Assembly (NCBI RefSeq): GCF_945859705.1
Contig: NC_079134.1
Location: forward strand, 164,707,718-164,771,717
Reading direction: 5' to 3'
DNA from: Episyrphus balteatus
Taxonomy: Eukaryota; Arthropoda; Insecta; Diptera; Syrphidae
DNA length: 64,000 nucleotides
Part shown: one piece after another, positions 22,010-34,970 of the stretch
How positions within the stretch are numbered: position 1 is the first letter of the stretch
How the letters are laid out: each line of letters starts with the position of its first letter
Program-made: the position numbers and the translations under genes
The notes under the pieces: generated by a model
The model's database searches: none
Told to the model about the DNA's origin: nothing
Seen by the model: the letters and a program-made list of their open reading frames with translations, nothing else

Positions 22010-22895
22010 ACACACAGATTTTAGTGTGCTGATGCAAAATTGATGATGACAAATAATTACAGTGCTATGCAAACAGCCAAGTTTTCACTGATGAATATTA
22101 TATGAAGCTCGTGGGCCATGAATACAATTTTTTGGTGTAATGTTTAGCTTGAAGGGTCATTTTCATAAACGAATTCAAATTAGAATTCAATTTTATAGCT
22201 TAATATAGATACCTTAGTCCTCTTCTGCCGTCCGCATCAGTTAGTGAAACAACTGATATTAAAATATATGAATTTTACATGGCACACCCAAAATTTTAGA
22301 ATTACCTATATGTTGGTTGGTTTTCGGCTTTTACAGTCTGTATGAAAAAAGAGGGACTTTTGTATATGTCAAAAATTTTTCAAAAAATATCTTCAATCGC
22401 AAGATCATAAGCATCTTTATGAAATTAAACTTAACCTAGAATGCAAGCAAAGTTACACATCAAGATTTTTTTCAAAAAGCTGCTTAATGATATCTTACTC
22501 CTGGATAGGTAGTCGCCAGATATCTGTAACCAACTTGGACTTGGATTGCTTAACTTAAAAACTAGAAGCCTTAAAAAATAAAATGCTTGACTAGGTCACA
22601 CGTTTGTACTTGTTCTTATGTTAAAAGTTTCTTATAATATTTAAGACTTGTCAATTAAATTTAATTAAAATTTAAAAATCATATAAAATGTGTTTTTAAA
22701 ATTACAAAAATGGTTTTGACCTCCAAACCAATTATTCCATAAAATTTTCATTTTTTTTTCAAATCGTTGTATAAAAATTATAAAAAATGTCAAAAGTTTT
22801 TCAAAAAAAAAATTATTTTTTTTTAAATCCAAAAATATTTTTTAAAAATTTTCCTTATTCTTGAAACAATATAATTATAGAAAATTTTTTGTGTT
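22010..22895. other. AT-rich non-coding DNA
   Basis: No gene or mobile element recognised; A/T homopolymers increase toward 22800. Confidence 0.45.
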
Positions 22896-22900
22896 GTTAA

Positions 22901-23003
22901 ACGGTTTTTGAAATTTGAGTTATTGTCAGAAGTAATGGTCCTTCCTATCCATTTTCGAAATTGGGAAGTGAACAAAGTTTTTTCTTCTAAAAGCCTTATT
23001 TAA
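22901..23003 (+). repeat. duplicated segment, copy 1 (interrupted)
   Basis: The segment starting ACGGTTTTTGAAATTTGAG and ending GCCTTATTTAA recurs at 24002-24110 with a 6-bp length difference and a few substitutions. Here it is cut at TTAA by the element that starts at 23004. Confidence 0.8.
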
Positions 23004-23504
23004 CCCTTTCGGTACCAGCGTTACTCTCATGTAACATAATATGTTACAGATATTATCTTTAAAAATTCGTAAAAAATATACCATTAAATAATTTTTTTAG
23101 ATTTCGGTGGCTTAATTGAAAGATAATAATGCCTAGTTACTGAATTAGTACAAAAAGTTAGTCAAATATCATACTTTTAATTTTTTTATCGAAAAAGGGT
23201 CATAATTTTGAAAAAAAGATATAAAAATTGTTAATCCAAAAAGTGTTTTGTGTTTTGGCTTAGAAGAAGTAGCATACATTATTGTTCTATAAAAAGCTAT
23301 TTTCTCAGTTGTCCGACTTTTTTTTTTGGTTATAGGCAGTGTATGTTACTTACATGTAACATGAGAATAACACATTAGTTTTGCTATTTATTAATTTGGA
23401 ACATAACTTTTTTCTATTCATATTTCTTAGTTGTGATGTTTTGACACTAAAATACTGAAAAAACATTTTTTAATATTGATTTTCATAGCTTGGGTTCGAA
23501 AGGG
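23004..23504. mobile_element. piggyBac-like non-autonomous element
   Basis: The left end TTAA-CCCTTTCGGTACC and right end GGTTCGAAAGGG-CTAA are inverted copies; the right-hand target TTAA has decayed to CTAA. Just inside, CTCATGTAACATAATATG at the left faces CATGTAACATGAG at the right. A TTAA target and a CCCTTT end fit piggyBac-type MITEs. No transposase frame is present. The second copy of the flanking duplication keeps an intact TTAA at 24107-24110. Confidence 0.65.
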
Positions 23505-23762
23505 CTAATAAATCCATTTCCCCTTTAGAGAATCACCGAAAATTCTAAACTATGAAGTCATATAAAATCGCTGCTGTGGTTTAGGCTGCAGCTCGAGATA
23601 GAGACAGGCAGACAAAAAGACAGAAAAACAGAGAGGTGTGACGTCTGTCTGACGTCGAGTCTGAATTGCGAGACCCCACTTTTTTAGACGATCGTACTAT
23701 CTTACCTGCAGATTGAAACAGAGCCATTGTTTATTGTGTTAAGTACGGCCTGAAGACATATT

Positions 23763-23900
23763 AGCTGCGTTCCTTTGGAAATATTTATCTACTTTTTAGT
23801 ACTTAAAGCTGCTTTGAACTACTTTTTCAATATAGCAAAAGTAGTTCAAAGTAGTTTTAAGTACTAAAAAGTAGATAAATATTTCCAAAGGAACGCAGCT
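23763..23900. mobile_element. palindromic hairpin MITE, 138 bp
   Basis: The whole segment is a near-perfect palindrome. AGCTGCGTTCCTTTGGAAAT at the left pairs with its complement at the right, and the arms run into a loop of about 10 bases near 23831. Flanks share a short ATT, a weak target duplication. It could fold into a long hairpin as RNA or single-stranded DNA. Confidence 0.75.
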
Positions 23901-24001
23901 ATTAATTCCAGCTGTTTTTTTCAGCCAGCAGAGAACGCTTAAATTTTTAATGATTCCAGAGATATTGTGTTTTAGGAACGCTTAAGTTTAAACCTGAACG
24001 A

Positions 24002-24110
24002 ACGGTTTTTGAAATTTGAGTTACTGTCAGAAGTAATGGTCCTTGCACTTCCGATCCATTTTCGAAATTAGGAAGTGAACAAAGTTTTTTCTTTTAAAAG
24101 CCTTATTTAA
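24002..24110 (+). repeat. duplicated segment, copy 2 (uninterrupted)
   Basis: Second copy of the 22901-23003 segment. It runs through TTAA (24107-24110) without interruption, so it serves as an empty-site reference for the piggyBac-like insertion. Confidence 0.75.
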
Positions 24111-24229
24111 CTTTCTTCAGAAAAATCCTGGAATTCGATAAGATCCGCTAAGATTTACTTACTCAGGTATATTAAAAGCATAACAAATTAAATAAAAGCA
24201 CACCCCAAGTTTTTTTTTAAACAGATTAA

Positions 24230-24835
24230 GAAAGATCAACATTTAACCGTGATATTCACCAGAGCAACCTGTGATACTCATTACTGCCAACAATGAAATA
24301 TTCCAAGGCGATGTTTACTTGAGCAATCTGCGATATATACAATGAAAGCTGTAAGGACAAGGAGAAATCTTTGTTATAAGCAAGGTTGGCCCGTGATATT
24401 TTCCGGAGCAATGCGTGAGTATACCTACCTACTGGTGCAGACTATTACGAGAGGAATCCATGAAAGAAAACGCCGTCATATTTACATGGGCAACCAATAA
24501 TACTTACCACACAAATATGTGATATATAATAGGGGAAATAGTGATATTTTCCAGAGCAATCTGTGATTTTACCGGTTAGGAATTCATGATATATCGCACC
24601 AATCTGTGTTATATACAAGGTCAATTCGTCATATTTGCTGGTGGGCCTCCTGATACTTAAATATACGAGGAAAAGGTGTAAAACTTGTTGAAGAACTCAT
24701 GATACTTGTCAGACTAATCTGTGATCAATCAATGAATCAATCTTTGATATAGCCCGTAATACTTATCGAAATAATCCGCGATATGTATTACGAGAACTTG
24801 TGATACTTTAACTATACCTAAAGTACATCAGAATT
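24230..24835. repeat. degenerate tandem repeat, GTGATAT/AGCAATCTGTGAT type
   Basis: Phrases such as GTGATATTTTCCAGAGCAAT, CTGTGATACT and GCGATATATA recur every 25-60 bases with heavy divergence. It is an old minisatellite-like block with no open frame and fairly low AT content. Confidence 0.55.
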
Positions 24836-24849
24836 CAACTTCCACAGAA

Positions 24850-25860
24850 GTTTATTATGGTTGGATGGGTGGGATCACAACTATCCCACTTTACTTCTTT
24901 ACATTATTGCTCCGCATGTGAGGCCCGCCGCCCAAGAATTGGTTTAGGTGGTGGGCCAACTCAATGCAGTTGTCGTTGAATTTGCAATGAGTTTTTGGAG
25001 CTGCTCTTCTTCGCGATTGTGTTAGAACGTCGCGTCGTATGATATCGCTTTTTGAACGGAGTCCTCGGGTTCTCCTATTTGTACATGACAGAACCAGCTA
25101 AGCCGTGCTATATTTTATACAAAACGATATTTTTAACATAACGGCTTCTTCTGGTTTTCTCTTTCTTGGTCGGAAAAGAAGTACCTATTGTATGCACTTG
25201 AGGCTACCTTTATTCATAAAAGTAAATTGAGCTACGTGATCTGTTTTCTAGAACATATCCATCATTTTAATTTTTGAGGGCTAACTTTCTGACCACAATG
25301 TAAACGGCACAAGACAACCATACTCTCAATGCCAATTACCGGCAATTTGTTGGCAAGCGTATCTCTTCTGATGGTCACCTCATAAAATTACAGGTGTACG
25401 TGTGGTGCATCTCCCACGGACCAAAACCAAAACCCAAAAAAAAAAAAAAACCAAAAAAAAAAAGGATCCCTATGCACTCATGTTAGCAGTTAATCACTAT
25501 TATTAGTGAAGATTTTTCATCAATTTTTCAGCTTGGGGTGGAGACACAATTTGCATCAACATGCACACAGCATCAATCAACAACAAGCTAACTTGTGCTG
25601 CCCTGCGCTGCGGTTTTACACCCCAAATCTCCAATCTTTCGTTGTGCTGATGTGGATAATAACATCAGTGTGTGTATCTCGCGCATGTTAATTGTTATTG
25701 GCTCAAATGGAGCCTTTAAGCGTGGCCAAGACTGATATTTACTTTGTCGACTTGCTTCTTCAATTTATTCACTCACTAATTAGCTGATGAACTTTAATGG
25801 CGACAATCGATCTCATTTGCATGATAAATGAGCTTCTTTTGATTTATGCTTTTTTTTAGC
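24850..25860. other. less AT-rich unique patch
   Basis: Mixed-composition DNA including GTGAGGCCCGCCGCCC near 24920. The frame at 25506-25691 has no recognisable domain. Nothing more can be supported. Confidence 0.3.
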
Positions 25861-25869
25861 TTCTGTGGT

Positions 25870-26960
25870 GTCTTAATTTTTTTGCTTCCCACAAGATTGG
25901 GAAACCTTTTGGTTTTTGTTTTTTTAATTTCCTCTCCTCTGGCCTAAGTGTGTTATCGATTGGAAGACTTAATTTGGATTTTATAAATGAAGATGACATT
26001 AAAAATGCCGCTGGAACGGAAAAGATTGCTCCATATCTTCTGTATTTTTTTTTTTTTTTCAAATTAATTTGAATTAATTTCTTAGTTATGGTCGGTTAAA
26101 TGGTATAAAATTTTATGAAAGGTTTTCAATCAATCAGAGTAAAGTGATTTCCTTTCATTTATTTTTTCATGATGTGAGTTTTAAGAGAAGAAGCTTTTTG
26201 GTGTTGAAATTAAATGTCTAATAAAACAACATGTGAACCATTGTTCTCGATTCAAAAGATGAATATCATCTACAGGGATAGGATCTTGTGGACCTAAAAA
26301 CTTAAAAAAAGGCAAAATAAAACTCCCAAAAAGGCATAAAAAGGCATTTATTGAGAGAAAAAATAAAATATAAAAATTAATTGTAGTAATTTTAACAATC
26401 ATGATTGTTTTTTAAAAATTCAGGTAACAAGCGCCTGTGATTGTCCCTTAAGAGTACTTTAAAGGGGCTAAAAGAATTCTCTACATCTGTAGAAACGAGT
26501 TGAGCCGAATTAAAGCACTTTTTTTTCGAGGGTGCTGTTTTCAAATCAGTTATTCTTTTTTTCTATCTTTTTTCGTTGCTGAGATATTCACGTATTGTTT
26601 GACGTAAACACCAAATTTTAGCATTTACGTCAAAATTTTTATTGCAATTTATGAAAATTTTGAGAATTGTTTTGACATACATACGTCGATGTTTTTTTTG
26701 ACGTACAAACCACGATGTTTTTTTTGACGGGCAAACGTGTATGAACAAAAGAAACTTCTGATTTTCATGGCGTATACGGCAAACTCATTTTGGACAAAAA
26801 TTTAAATATTTTGAATACTAAACGAATTTCAGATGTCCAATTACATGTATGTAGAAAAGATAAATTTTAACTATGTATATATTAACTAAAAATCAAAAAA
26901 TGCCGTATACGGCACTAGGGCGACGATATGCATACATGAATATTGTAAATTGAGTAAATC
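25870..26960. other. AT-rich DNA with small tandem repeats
   Basis: Near 26668-26740 a unit of about 26 bp (GATGTTTTTTTTGACGTAC and variants) is repeated two to three times. Shorter GGCAAAA and AAAAAGGCAT phrases occur near 26310-26350. No gene seen. Confidence 0.45.
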
Positions 26961-26966
26961 CTAGTA

Positions 26967-27165
26967 CGCAGCTGAAGCGAAACGAAATTTTCCATACAAA
27001 GTTTTCCATACGAAATTTTGAACGAAATTAAATTTGTTTTGTTTTTGCTTTAAGACTTATTTTCTGATGCTTTTTCTTGAATTTTTTTATTTGTGGTATT
27101 TTTTCTTTAATATGTTCGCTATTGACTTTGGAGACTTCAAAATTTTTCGTTTCGCTTCAGCTGCG
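26967..27165. mobile_element. 199-bp MITE with CGCAGCTGAAG ends
   Basis: CGCAGCTGAAGCGAAACGAA at the left end is present as the exact complement at the right end, both flanked by TA. The TA duplication fits a Tc1/mariner-type MITE, but two bases are weak evidence. No internal frame. Confidence 0.7.
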
Positions 27166-27341
27166 TAATAGGCGTAAGTTAGCTTGAGTAGTTAGCTTTT
27201 GAACGTGTCGGTTGCCGGCCGCGCAATAGAACGTAGAAGGCAATAAATGGTAGCAATAGCAGACAAACAAGTTTGCATAGGTAGATCTTTTCACTCGAAT
27301 TTGTTTGTGTGGGATAATTAGTGAATACTAAATATGGATAT

Positions 27342-27782
27342 TCAGGCCTATCGAGGTATCCGTTCGGAGAAACGATGGCCCGTTCCGATCGGAACTTACA
27401 TATCTTTCAAGGTATCCATTTCGGAACAAAAAAATAAAGTATACAATCGCATTCATTTGACACATGTATCAGCGCGATTTATTCAATAAATAAAAATCCT
27501 TGTGATGCTCAAGTCTTCTTAATTTCAACCAACCTCTCTTGCTATTTCCATTTTTATATTTTTTTCTGTGAAATTCCACTTTTCTTAAAATATTCCGCAA
27601 CTATTTCATGTCGGAGAATTTCCGATGAAATTCAAAGCACAACTGTCAAAAAATTTTTGTTGAAAACACTTCATCGCAATGCGTTGATAGGCGCCTAGTT
27701 TCATCGGAAGATTCTCCGATATGTCAATCGGAACGGATACCTCGATAGAAAATTTCTCCGAACGGATACCTCGATAGGGCTG
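27342..27782. mobile_element. inverted-repeat element with CCTATCGAGGTATCC ends
   Basis: The left end CTATCGAGGTATCCGTTCGG reappears inverted at the right, where the unit ACGGATACCTCGATAG is present twice in tandem. The flanks do not give a clean target duplication. It is about 441 bp and non-coding; the superfamily is unknown. Confidence 0.6.
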
Positions 27783-27879
27783 ATTATATTGAGAAAGTAA
27801 TATATTGAGTAAATTATCTTTTTGTTTGTATATTTGAGTGTTTTGTGTGTAGGCATTACTTTAAAGACGCTAAAAAGAT

Positions 27880-28062
27880 AAAAAACATAGGAAAAGGCAA
27901 AAAAGGCAATAACAGGAGAAAAGGCAAAAAAAGGCAATAACGAAAGAAAAGGCAAAAAAAAGGCAAAATAAAATACATATATTTGGCACGAGGGGGACGT
28001 GAAACGTGTTTGTTTTTAATCTATAATGTCGTAGGATTAAGCAAGAAAAAAAGGCAAATTCC
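27880..28062. repeat. cluster of AAAAGGCAAA motifs
   Basis: AAAAGGCAA occurs at least six times in one orientation, often followed by TAACRR. The spurious minus-strand Phe-rich frames here come from this cluster. Similar GGCAAAA phrases near 26310 suggest both belong to one decayed repeat family. Confidence 0.5.
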
Positions 28063-28739
28063 ACAACATCCTATCCCTGATCATCTATCTTGAACACTTT
28101 AGAATATTTATGGGGATAAGGTGTAACTATTATTGATCCATAGTTCAAAAAGTAGGCAACATTTATATTACAATAATGTCAATCTTGTCCAAATATTCAA
28201 GCAAGGTATTTCTAATTGTCTACGTATTATTGTGAATTTGGTCGTGGCATAGTTCTGCATAGATGAGGTCTTAAGGTCTGCGCCTGACAAAGCTGGGTGC
28301 ATATTACAACGTTCCTGCTCAGGTAAATTAGTTCTTCCTTATCGTGGAAACTGTGTATAGATTTTTAAGGTTATTTGAAAAATTGCCAAGTAAACAATCA
28401 AAATTTAATTGATATAAATTTAAAACCAAACTTTAGAACTTGGTACACTTTTATTTCTCAGTAATTTTTGTGCCAACATAATTTTAACATTAGGAGAACT
28501 TGGCTCTTTTTTTAACAGTTATGTTTTTGTTGTGTTTTCACTACTTTTTGCAAAACATTGCTTTAAAATTCAAAATCTATATTATTTGGTTATTCTATCG
28601 CCTTTCCTAAAAAGATCTCAAGCTTTCCATATTTCTTAATTCTTTTAAGTCAGTTGTGTTCAAATATCTAAGGATATGGACCACACCCTCTGATTAGAGA
28701 ATGTCTATTTTTTAAATGAATAAGATTAAATACATAAGA

Positions 28740-29100
28740 TTATATTTGATAAAAATTCAGTGAAAACGGGTGGTTACCACGCCCCCTGAATTGTAAACCT
28801 CAAATTTTCGATTTGACTCATCACTGTGCTAAATTACAAGTTTCTACGATAACTTTCCTCCATAATTTTGATGATCTGTCAGTGAGTGAATGAGTCAGTC
28901 AGTTACGGTTTTTGCAATTTTTGAAGCCCTATATCTCAGAAACTACTCATACCAGGTAGCTTTAGAAATTTTTTAAGATTAGTTAAACAAATGGTGCCAA
29001 ATTTCTGACATATTTGGTATAGAAGTTAGAGGGGGTCGAAAATGGCCTGAGTTGTTTCCTGTAAATAAGGGTGTAGTGCCAAAGTTGCTAGAGAATTTGG
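28740..29100. other. probable dispersed-repeat DNA
   Basis: Contains GTCAGTGAGTGAATGAGTCA and CCCTATATCTCAGAAACTAC, phrasing common in insect interspersed repeats. No end signals or frame could be found. Confidence 0.3.
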
Positions 29101-29129
29101 CTGGGCACTACTACCAGTAGTGTGGTATA

Positions 29130-30478
29130 CAGTGGGGCACCTTGTATGGGAGACCGGAAAAAACTCAATTAAGACTAAACTACTGAACCAATTTTCATGA
29201 AATTTGCAGGAAAGGTAGCTAATAGCAAGACAAACCTACATCAATGACCACCCATTGCCACGTCCACTCAGAAAAAAATTATATTAAAAATCTGAAAACA
29301 AGTTTTTGCAGCTGTAAATGACTTACTTGCAATCACTTTTTTACTAGCAAAATTAAATTCTTTTGAGTTTATTTGAACATTTTTTTTTAATAAATACCGT
29401 TAAAATTTTACATAAATAAAAAAAAAATCAAAACTTTTCAAAAAAGGAAAAATATCCAAAAACGTTAGGTATGACATTTTTTTCAAAATTTAACTTTTTT
29501 GAAAACTTTTTTTCCTTGGTTAATTCTAAAATTTAAACGGCTACCAAACCCAAACTTTTCCTTCAATTAGCGGAACATTCCATCAAATCATTCTATCTTT
29601 TTTTTGAAGACAAGTGGAACTAAAGATAAGAGAGGCTTCAAATAACGAGTTTTATTGTATTCCGATTCTGATACTTATAAATAAAGTCAAAAAAGTGTCT
29701 TAGTGAAAAAAAACATTTGTTTTAATAGGTAAATGTGCAATGTAGGTTTCATTAACACAAACTCCTGATCCCAACAGCGACTAAAATGGGAAAAACTTTA
29801 AAATTATGGGTTTAAAATTTTTTTTTTTTTCAATGTTATCAAAAATTCTGGGTTGTTTCGCAAAACGGACTTCACATTCAGATTCAGCATACAAAAACAC
29901 ATTTAGAAAGATTTGTCTGGCGAAAATAGCTGCTTATTTTTTTTTTGCCTTATTTTTTTTTTTGCTTTTTTGGATGATTTTTTTGGATTGAAATTGCTAT
30001 AAAAACCGAATACGGACGTCTTCGGGTGTTATTTTTTTTGAAAACTATTGCTGAGATTTAACACAAACTAACGAAACCTATCCGCCAACAGAGGCAAACA
30101 GAGGAAGTAGTTAAAACCTTATGTGAACATAAAAAGTCACTAAAATGGAATGCTTTTTGTCAAAAAAATCGTATTCAATTCTTTTTCGCTAAACTAATGT
30201 ACCATAATGTTTGTAAATTTATTTTAAGCCTATTTACAAAAAAAGTTTTTTCAAACCTTGAAATTATACGGTAAATGGATCATTTTGAAACTACTTGTAT
30301 TTTTATCAGTTTTCACTATTTTTCAACTTTGAGCGATAATCTCCAGGCCCACAATTTTTTTTTTTGAAAAATAGTTTTCATTTTTTGATTCTTCAACTAA
30401 TTTACTGTTAGAAACACTTGCAGTATCAAAATAAATCGTACTTCCGAAATATGGGTTTTTTCCGCCTTTTCCCCACTG
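29130..30478. mobile_element. possible inverted-repeat element with CAGTGGGG ends
   Basis: CAGTGGGGCACC with a nearby CCGGAAAAAAC at the left faces GTTTTTTCCGCC and CCCCACTG at the right. The flanks show no target duplication and the interior is low-complexity, so an old or chance pairing is possible. Confidence 0.4.
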
Positions 30479-30489
30479 TGCCTTGATTA

Positions 30490-33400
30490 GTTACAAAAGG
30501 TTATTATGGCAAACACGTTCCAAGTTTTCACATTTCTTTTATGTCCTTTTTTTTAAAATCTATAAATTCAAAACTCCCGTGCATTTTTTTCTCTGAATTT
30601 TTTTCAATTCATAGATGAAAAATCTATTTTTCATACGGAGGGCTAAAAACTGTAGTGAAAAAAATCAAAATCTAGTGCCAATTTCTACTCAAGGGTAGAC
30701 TTTATTAGGGTTTACAAAGAGCTGTGCCAAAAAGTGTTTTGTTTCTAAGATAACGATTAAAATATTAATTCATTTTAATGGCAATCAAAGGCAACGTCAC
30801 CGAGTCACAAAAAGTCAATTTGGAGAAATAAAGACAAATTGACTCGGTTCAGTACACCTGTGAGCCCTCCATACTTTATTTACGAGCGCTAATAGTACTA
30901 TAGGAGTATGCCGGGGTCAGCGACAAGAATCCAGGCAGTGATCTCGTTAACAACACACAGTTTATCACTCCTGAAGAAATGCAAGATACCCGAAGAATTC
31001 AGCAGGATCTCATATGATTTCCAACTATGTCCTGAAGAAAATACCTAAGTCGGTGATGATCATCTCAATCATTGTATCAAAAACTGCTATTTCACTACTA
31101 AATAGAAATTTAAATTAATTCTAAAGAACAATCACAATTAAGCCTCAGTTAAATAAGAAAGAAGTTCTACTTCGACTACTGAATACCTTCCCTAGCGAAA
31201 AAAACATAGTTATGCTGTTTGGATTTCGCGGAAAGTAGCTCATATCTTTATCCCCTTTCAAAACTGCAGAATGATGTTGTCTGTCTTAAATTGAACTCTC
31301 AAAAGGTAACTGTGTGACGTTTTCTTCATATTGAAAAGGCATTGAACAATGAACAATGTTACGATATCATAACTAATTCACAAGTTCTAACAACTTAAGG
31401 AGATTGAGGTTTCAATTTATGTATCATTTTATAGATTGCAGAAGTAATATTTCCAAACGCTCAACATCACTTGCGACTCCAATACGAAATTTCCTGGGCC
31501 ATCTTTTCAAGCTTTCCGAGATTTTTACCTACCTCCTGGTGAAACTTTCGAGTATTTCCTTGATCGCTCGTTACTCGAGTTGGTTCTTTTTTTCTTCTGA
31601 AAGCTGATATTTCTCTATTCTCTTCTCCACTCTAATCAACTAAATTATTTAAACCTATGTAAACTGCTTTTAAAGATAAAGTGGTGGTTTACACTTTCTA
31701 TTTGAAGACCTTACTCGGCTACTGACCAATTTATATCTGTTTATTATTCCATCCACTTGTCATCATCTATTCCAAAGGGGTTTTTAACATTTTTTCACTC
31801 TCATCAAAACCATCAATTATCACTTTCATGAACACATATATGATAATATAAATTTATTTTTAATAAAGTTGCGACCAAAAATGAAACCCAGTTTCAAAAC
31901 AGCAGGGGACAAAGTAAGTAGGTACGAATATACCTATCTTCATCGTAACTTCTGTGTGGCACACCGAAAAAGGGTCAGGGACGAAAAGGTAATGTTGCGT
32001 AACACCAAAAACAAAACCCAACGACTGTATGTTTGAAAAAAAAAAAAAAAAAATATAAATATATAAATAAAAACCATATCAACCCTTATTACAACCTCGA
32101 ACAATAAAATTGAATCCCTATAACAACTTACAGACTTTGATTTAAATGCAGAAATCCTGCTGAGTTTGTCACCACTTCACCACAACATAACAATACAACC
32201 CAGAGAGTGATAATAATTTATCTAAACCAACGTAATTACTGTAACATATGTGGCAGTACTGGTCATGGTCCATGATCTTGCCAAAATCCAACCAACCATG
32301 AAAATCTGCAAAATGTTGTCGTCATTCTCTATCAATGAGGATGACAATGATGATAATTCAATGAAAGTAGACAACAAACATTCGAATTCGAATCACATAT
32401 GAACACAAAACATTCTGTCAACAAACAGTTACTCGTGTAATTAATTCATAGTATAAATAAAAATATGGTAGCGTTGGGCGCCATTTTATACTTAAAGGGA
32501 GAGATTAAAAATTTTCTCAAGGTTTTTTTGTTTGCTTTCGGTGTTACGTCAATTCAATATTGAGTTGACACACAACTTAGTTTTATCACTTTTATGGAAA
32601 TATATTTTTTTGTTTTTGTATTTTTGGATATTAAAACCCACCACGAAATAGATAACTAATTAAATTACCATTAACGATAAAGAAAAAATAAAGAAAAAAA
32701 ACAAATATTGAAAAGAGTTAGGTGTCCATGGAGCGTTATATATGGTCGACGTTGTCGCACCGCCGGAAAAGGATGACATTTGGGGAATTATTTTATTTAT
32801 TTTTAAAACTGACATTAAGATTAATTACGGAACCATCCCATAGATTGGTGTATATTGGTCGTTTTTGATGATCCATCAAAAATTTTCTTGGACTCGAATT
32901 TCACGGTTAAAATTTGAAGATTTCATATAAAAAAGGATAAATAAAATAGCGACATAAAATAGTGTAACATGTTCCCCAAAAAGATCTGTGAAGGTTTTTT
33001 AATATGGAAATCTCTGCAGGGTGAGGCATGATCATGAACCGTTTTCAATAAAAATTTATATTATAGGTATATCTTGTAATGTCTATAAGATGTTAGTCGC
33101 ATTCTCATGATGGGTGTGTGTATGGGTATTATTTCAAATTGCCTGAATTTTATATTGGTTTCTTTTTATTGCAAAGACAATAAAGAACCAAAATGTCAGC
33201 TGTAATGTGATATATTTCCCATGGCGATGAGGGTTCATATTCATAGATATACCAACTTCAATTTTTTATTCGAATCCTTATATCTTTGTGGTTGAGAAAC
33301 GATGACAAAAAAGGATTTTATGAATTGTTTCGAATGCTCTCTATGGTGTTAGGTGGTTAATTGAATTTTATGTGAGATATATTTACTTGAGATAAAGTAA

Positions 33401-33920
33401 AGACACAAAAAGTGCAGTACATATAAGATAAGAATACAAATATCAGACAATTGCTGGCAAACAGAAACTTAAATTCACACTTAAAGAGAAATAAAATACA
33501 ATTACGTCGGTGAAACCAGAAAAGTGTGTAAATCCAAATTTTCTGAAAATTAGATTTGAATGCCATCTGTTAGACAAACCTAATATCTACCGTTCCTTAA
33601 ACTCAGAATCCCCTTAAAGTTCATAGTTTTTATTTTATTAACAAATTAGAAAATGAAAACTCATACAATACCTTCAAAACGATTTTGTTTTTTTGCTCTC
33701 CTATAAAATTTGCTAAAATGGAGTTACACACTTTTCTGGTTTCACCGACATATTTATTTGTGGTTGTCTCTGACTTAAAGTAGCCTCGTGTTTGAGATTA
33801 CTTTTGACCACTTACGGATTTTGTAATACAGTAATGCAGTCAAAATGTAGGTTAAAATTTAAAGAGCAAAATTGCGAAGAAAAACTGTGCATCAAATCTA
33901 GTAGCTCAAATTTTTAGCGC
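30490..33920. other. non-coding DNA, mostly AT-rich
   Basis: No gene recognised. The frames at 31404-31607 and 33357-33566 are featureless. A long A-run is near 32037-32053. Confidence 0.45.
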
Positions 33921-33927
33921 AGTTATT

Positions 33928-34970
33928 TATAATTGCAACTGATTCCTAAAATCCTTGAATCAATTGTGAAAAGGAAAATTTATGAAGCGGTAAAAAATCA
34001 TATATCGATCTACCAGCATGGTTTGGTACAAGGGCGGTCTACTTCAACAAATTTGACTCTCTTTGTAAATTTTTGTCTAAGAAATATGGAAAATAAATGT
34101 CAAACTGATGTGATTTTCACATATTTTTCAAAAGCGTTTGATAGGGTTAGCCATCGAATTTTATTAAAAAAAACTTTCTTTTTTTGGATTTCACTCTTTT
34201 CTTTTAAAGTGGTTGAGCAGTTATTTGTGTGATCGTTCACAGTTTGTAAAAATTGGGTCTACATTATCTTTTAAAATTTATAACTACTCGGGTGTGCCAC
34301 AGGGCAGTCATCTTGGGCCCCTTCTATTTTTAATTTTCGTTAACGACCTTTCTACAATAATTAATTTTTCAAAATGCTTAATGTTCGCAGACGATGTTAA
34401 AATTTTTATTTCAATCAAGTCAGTTGCTGACAGTTTAAATTTTCAAAAGGACATTGAAAAATTGAAAGATTGGTGATTGCTTAAATTTCAACAAATGTTC
34501 AGTAATATCCTTTTCGAGGTCCACTATGCCTATTTTATTTAATTATATGATGGGTGGAGTGAGGTTGCAAAGAGTTGTAACTCAAAAGGATTTGGGGGTT
34601 ATTTTTGATCTACATCTCTCTTTTAGTGTACATATTGATTACATTATATCAAGGGCTAATGCTATGTTTGGATTTTTAGAAATTCTCATGAATTTCGGGA
34701 TCCCTATACATTGAAAACTCTTTTTGTAGCTCTAGTTCGTCCTATTTTGGAATATTGTTGTATAGTTTGGTCCCCACTTTTCAAAAAAGATTATAATCGC
34801 ATTGAACAAATTCAAAAACGATTTACTAAATTTGCTCTTCGAAAGTTGAATTGGTCTTGCTCCATATGCCATCTTATGACAGTAGATGCCTACTAATTGG
34901 TTTAAAGCCTTTATCTAGTAGAATATAATACTATTCGGTAATATTCGCGAGAGACGCTTTAACGAACCAT
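33928..34970 (+). pseudogene. jockey-type non-LTR reverse transcriptase, broken
   Basis: Four consecutive frames read as one reverse transcriptase C-terminal half. The motifs in order are PKILESIV, YQHGLVQGRSTSTNL (about 34010-34060), FSKAFDRVSHRILLKK, SGVPQGSHLGPLLFLIFVND (about 34285-34345) and the catalytic FADD box (about 34386). LVRPILEYCCIVWSP (about 34735-34775) and SYDSRCLLIGL (about 34875-34905) follow, which are the usual C-terminal motifs of the jockey/CR1 group. The frame changes near 34185-34215, 34476-34525, 34710 and 34865, and the N-terminal endonuclease and first RT motifs are missing. It is therefore a 5'-truncated, dead LINE copy. Confidence 0.88.
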
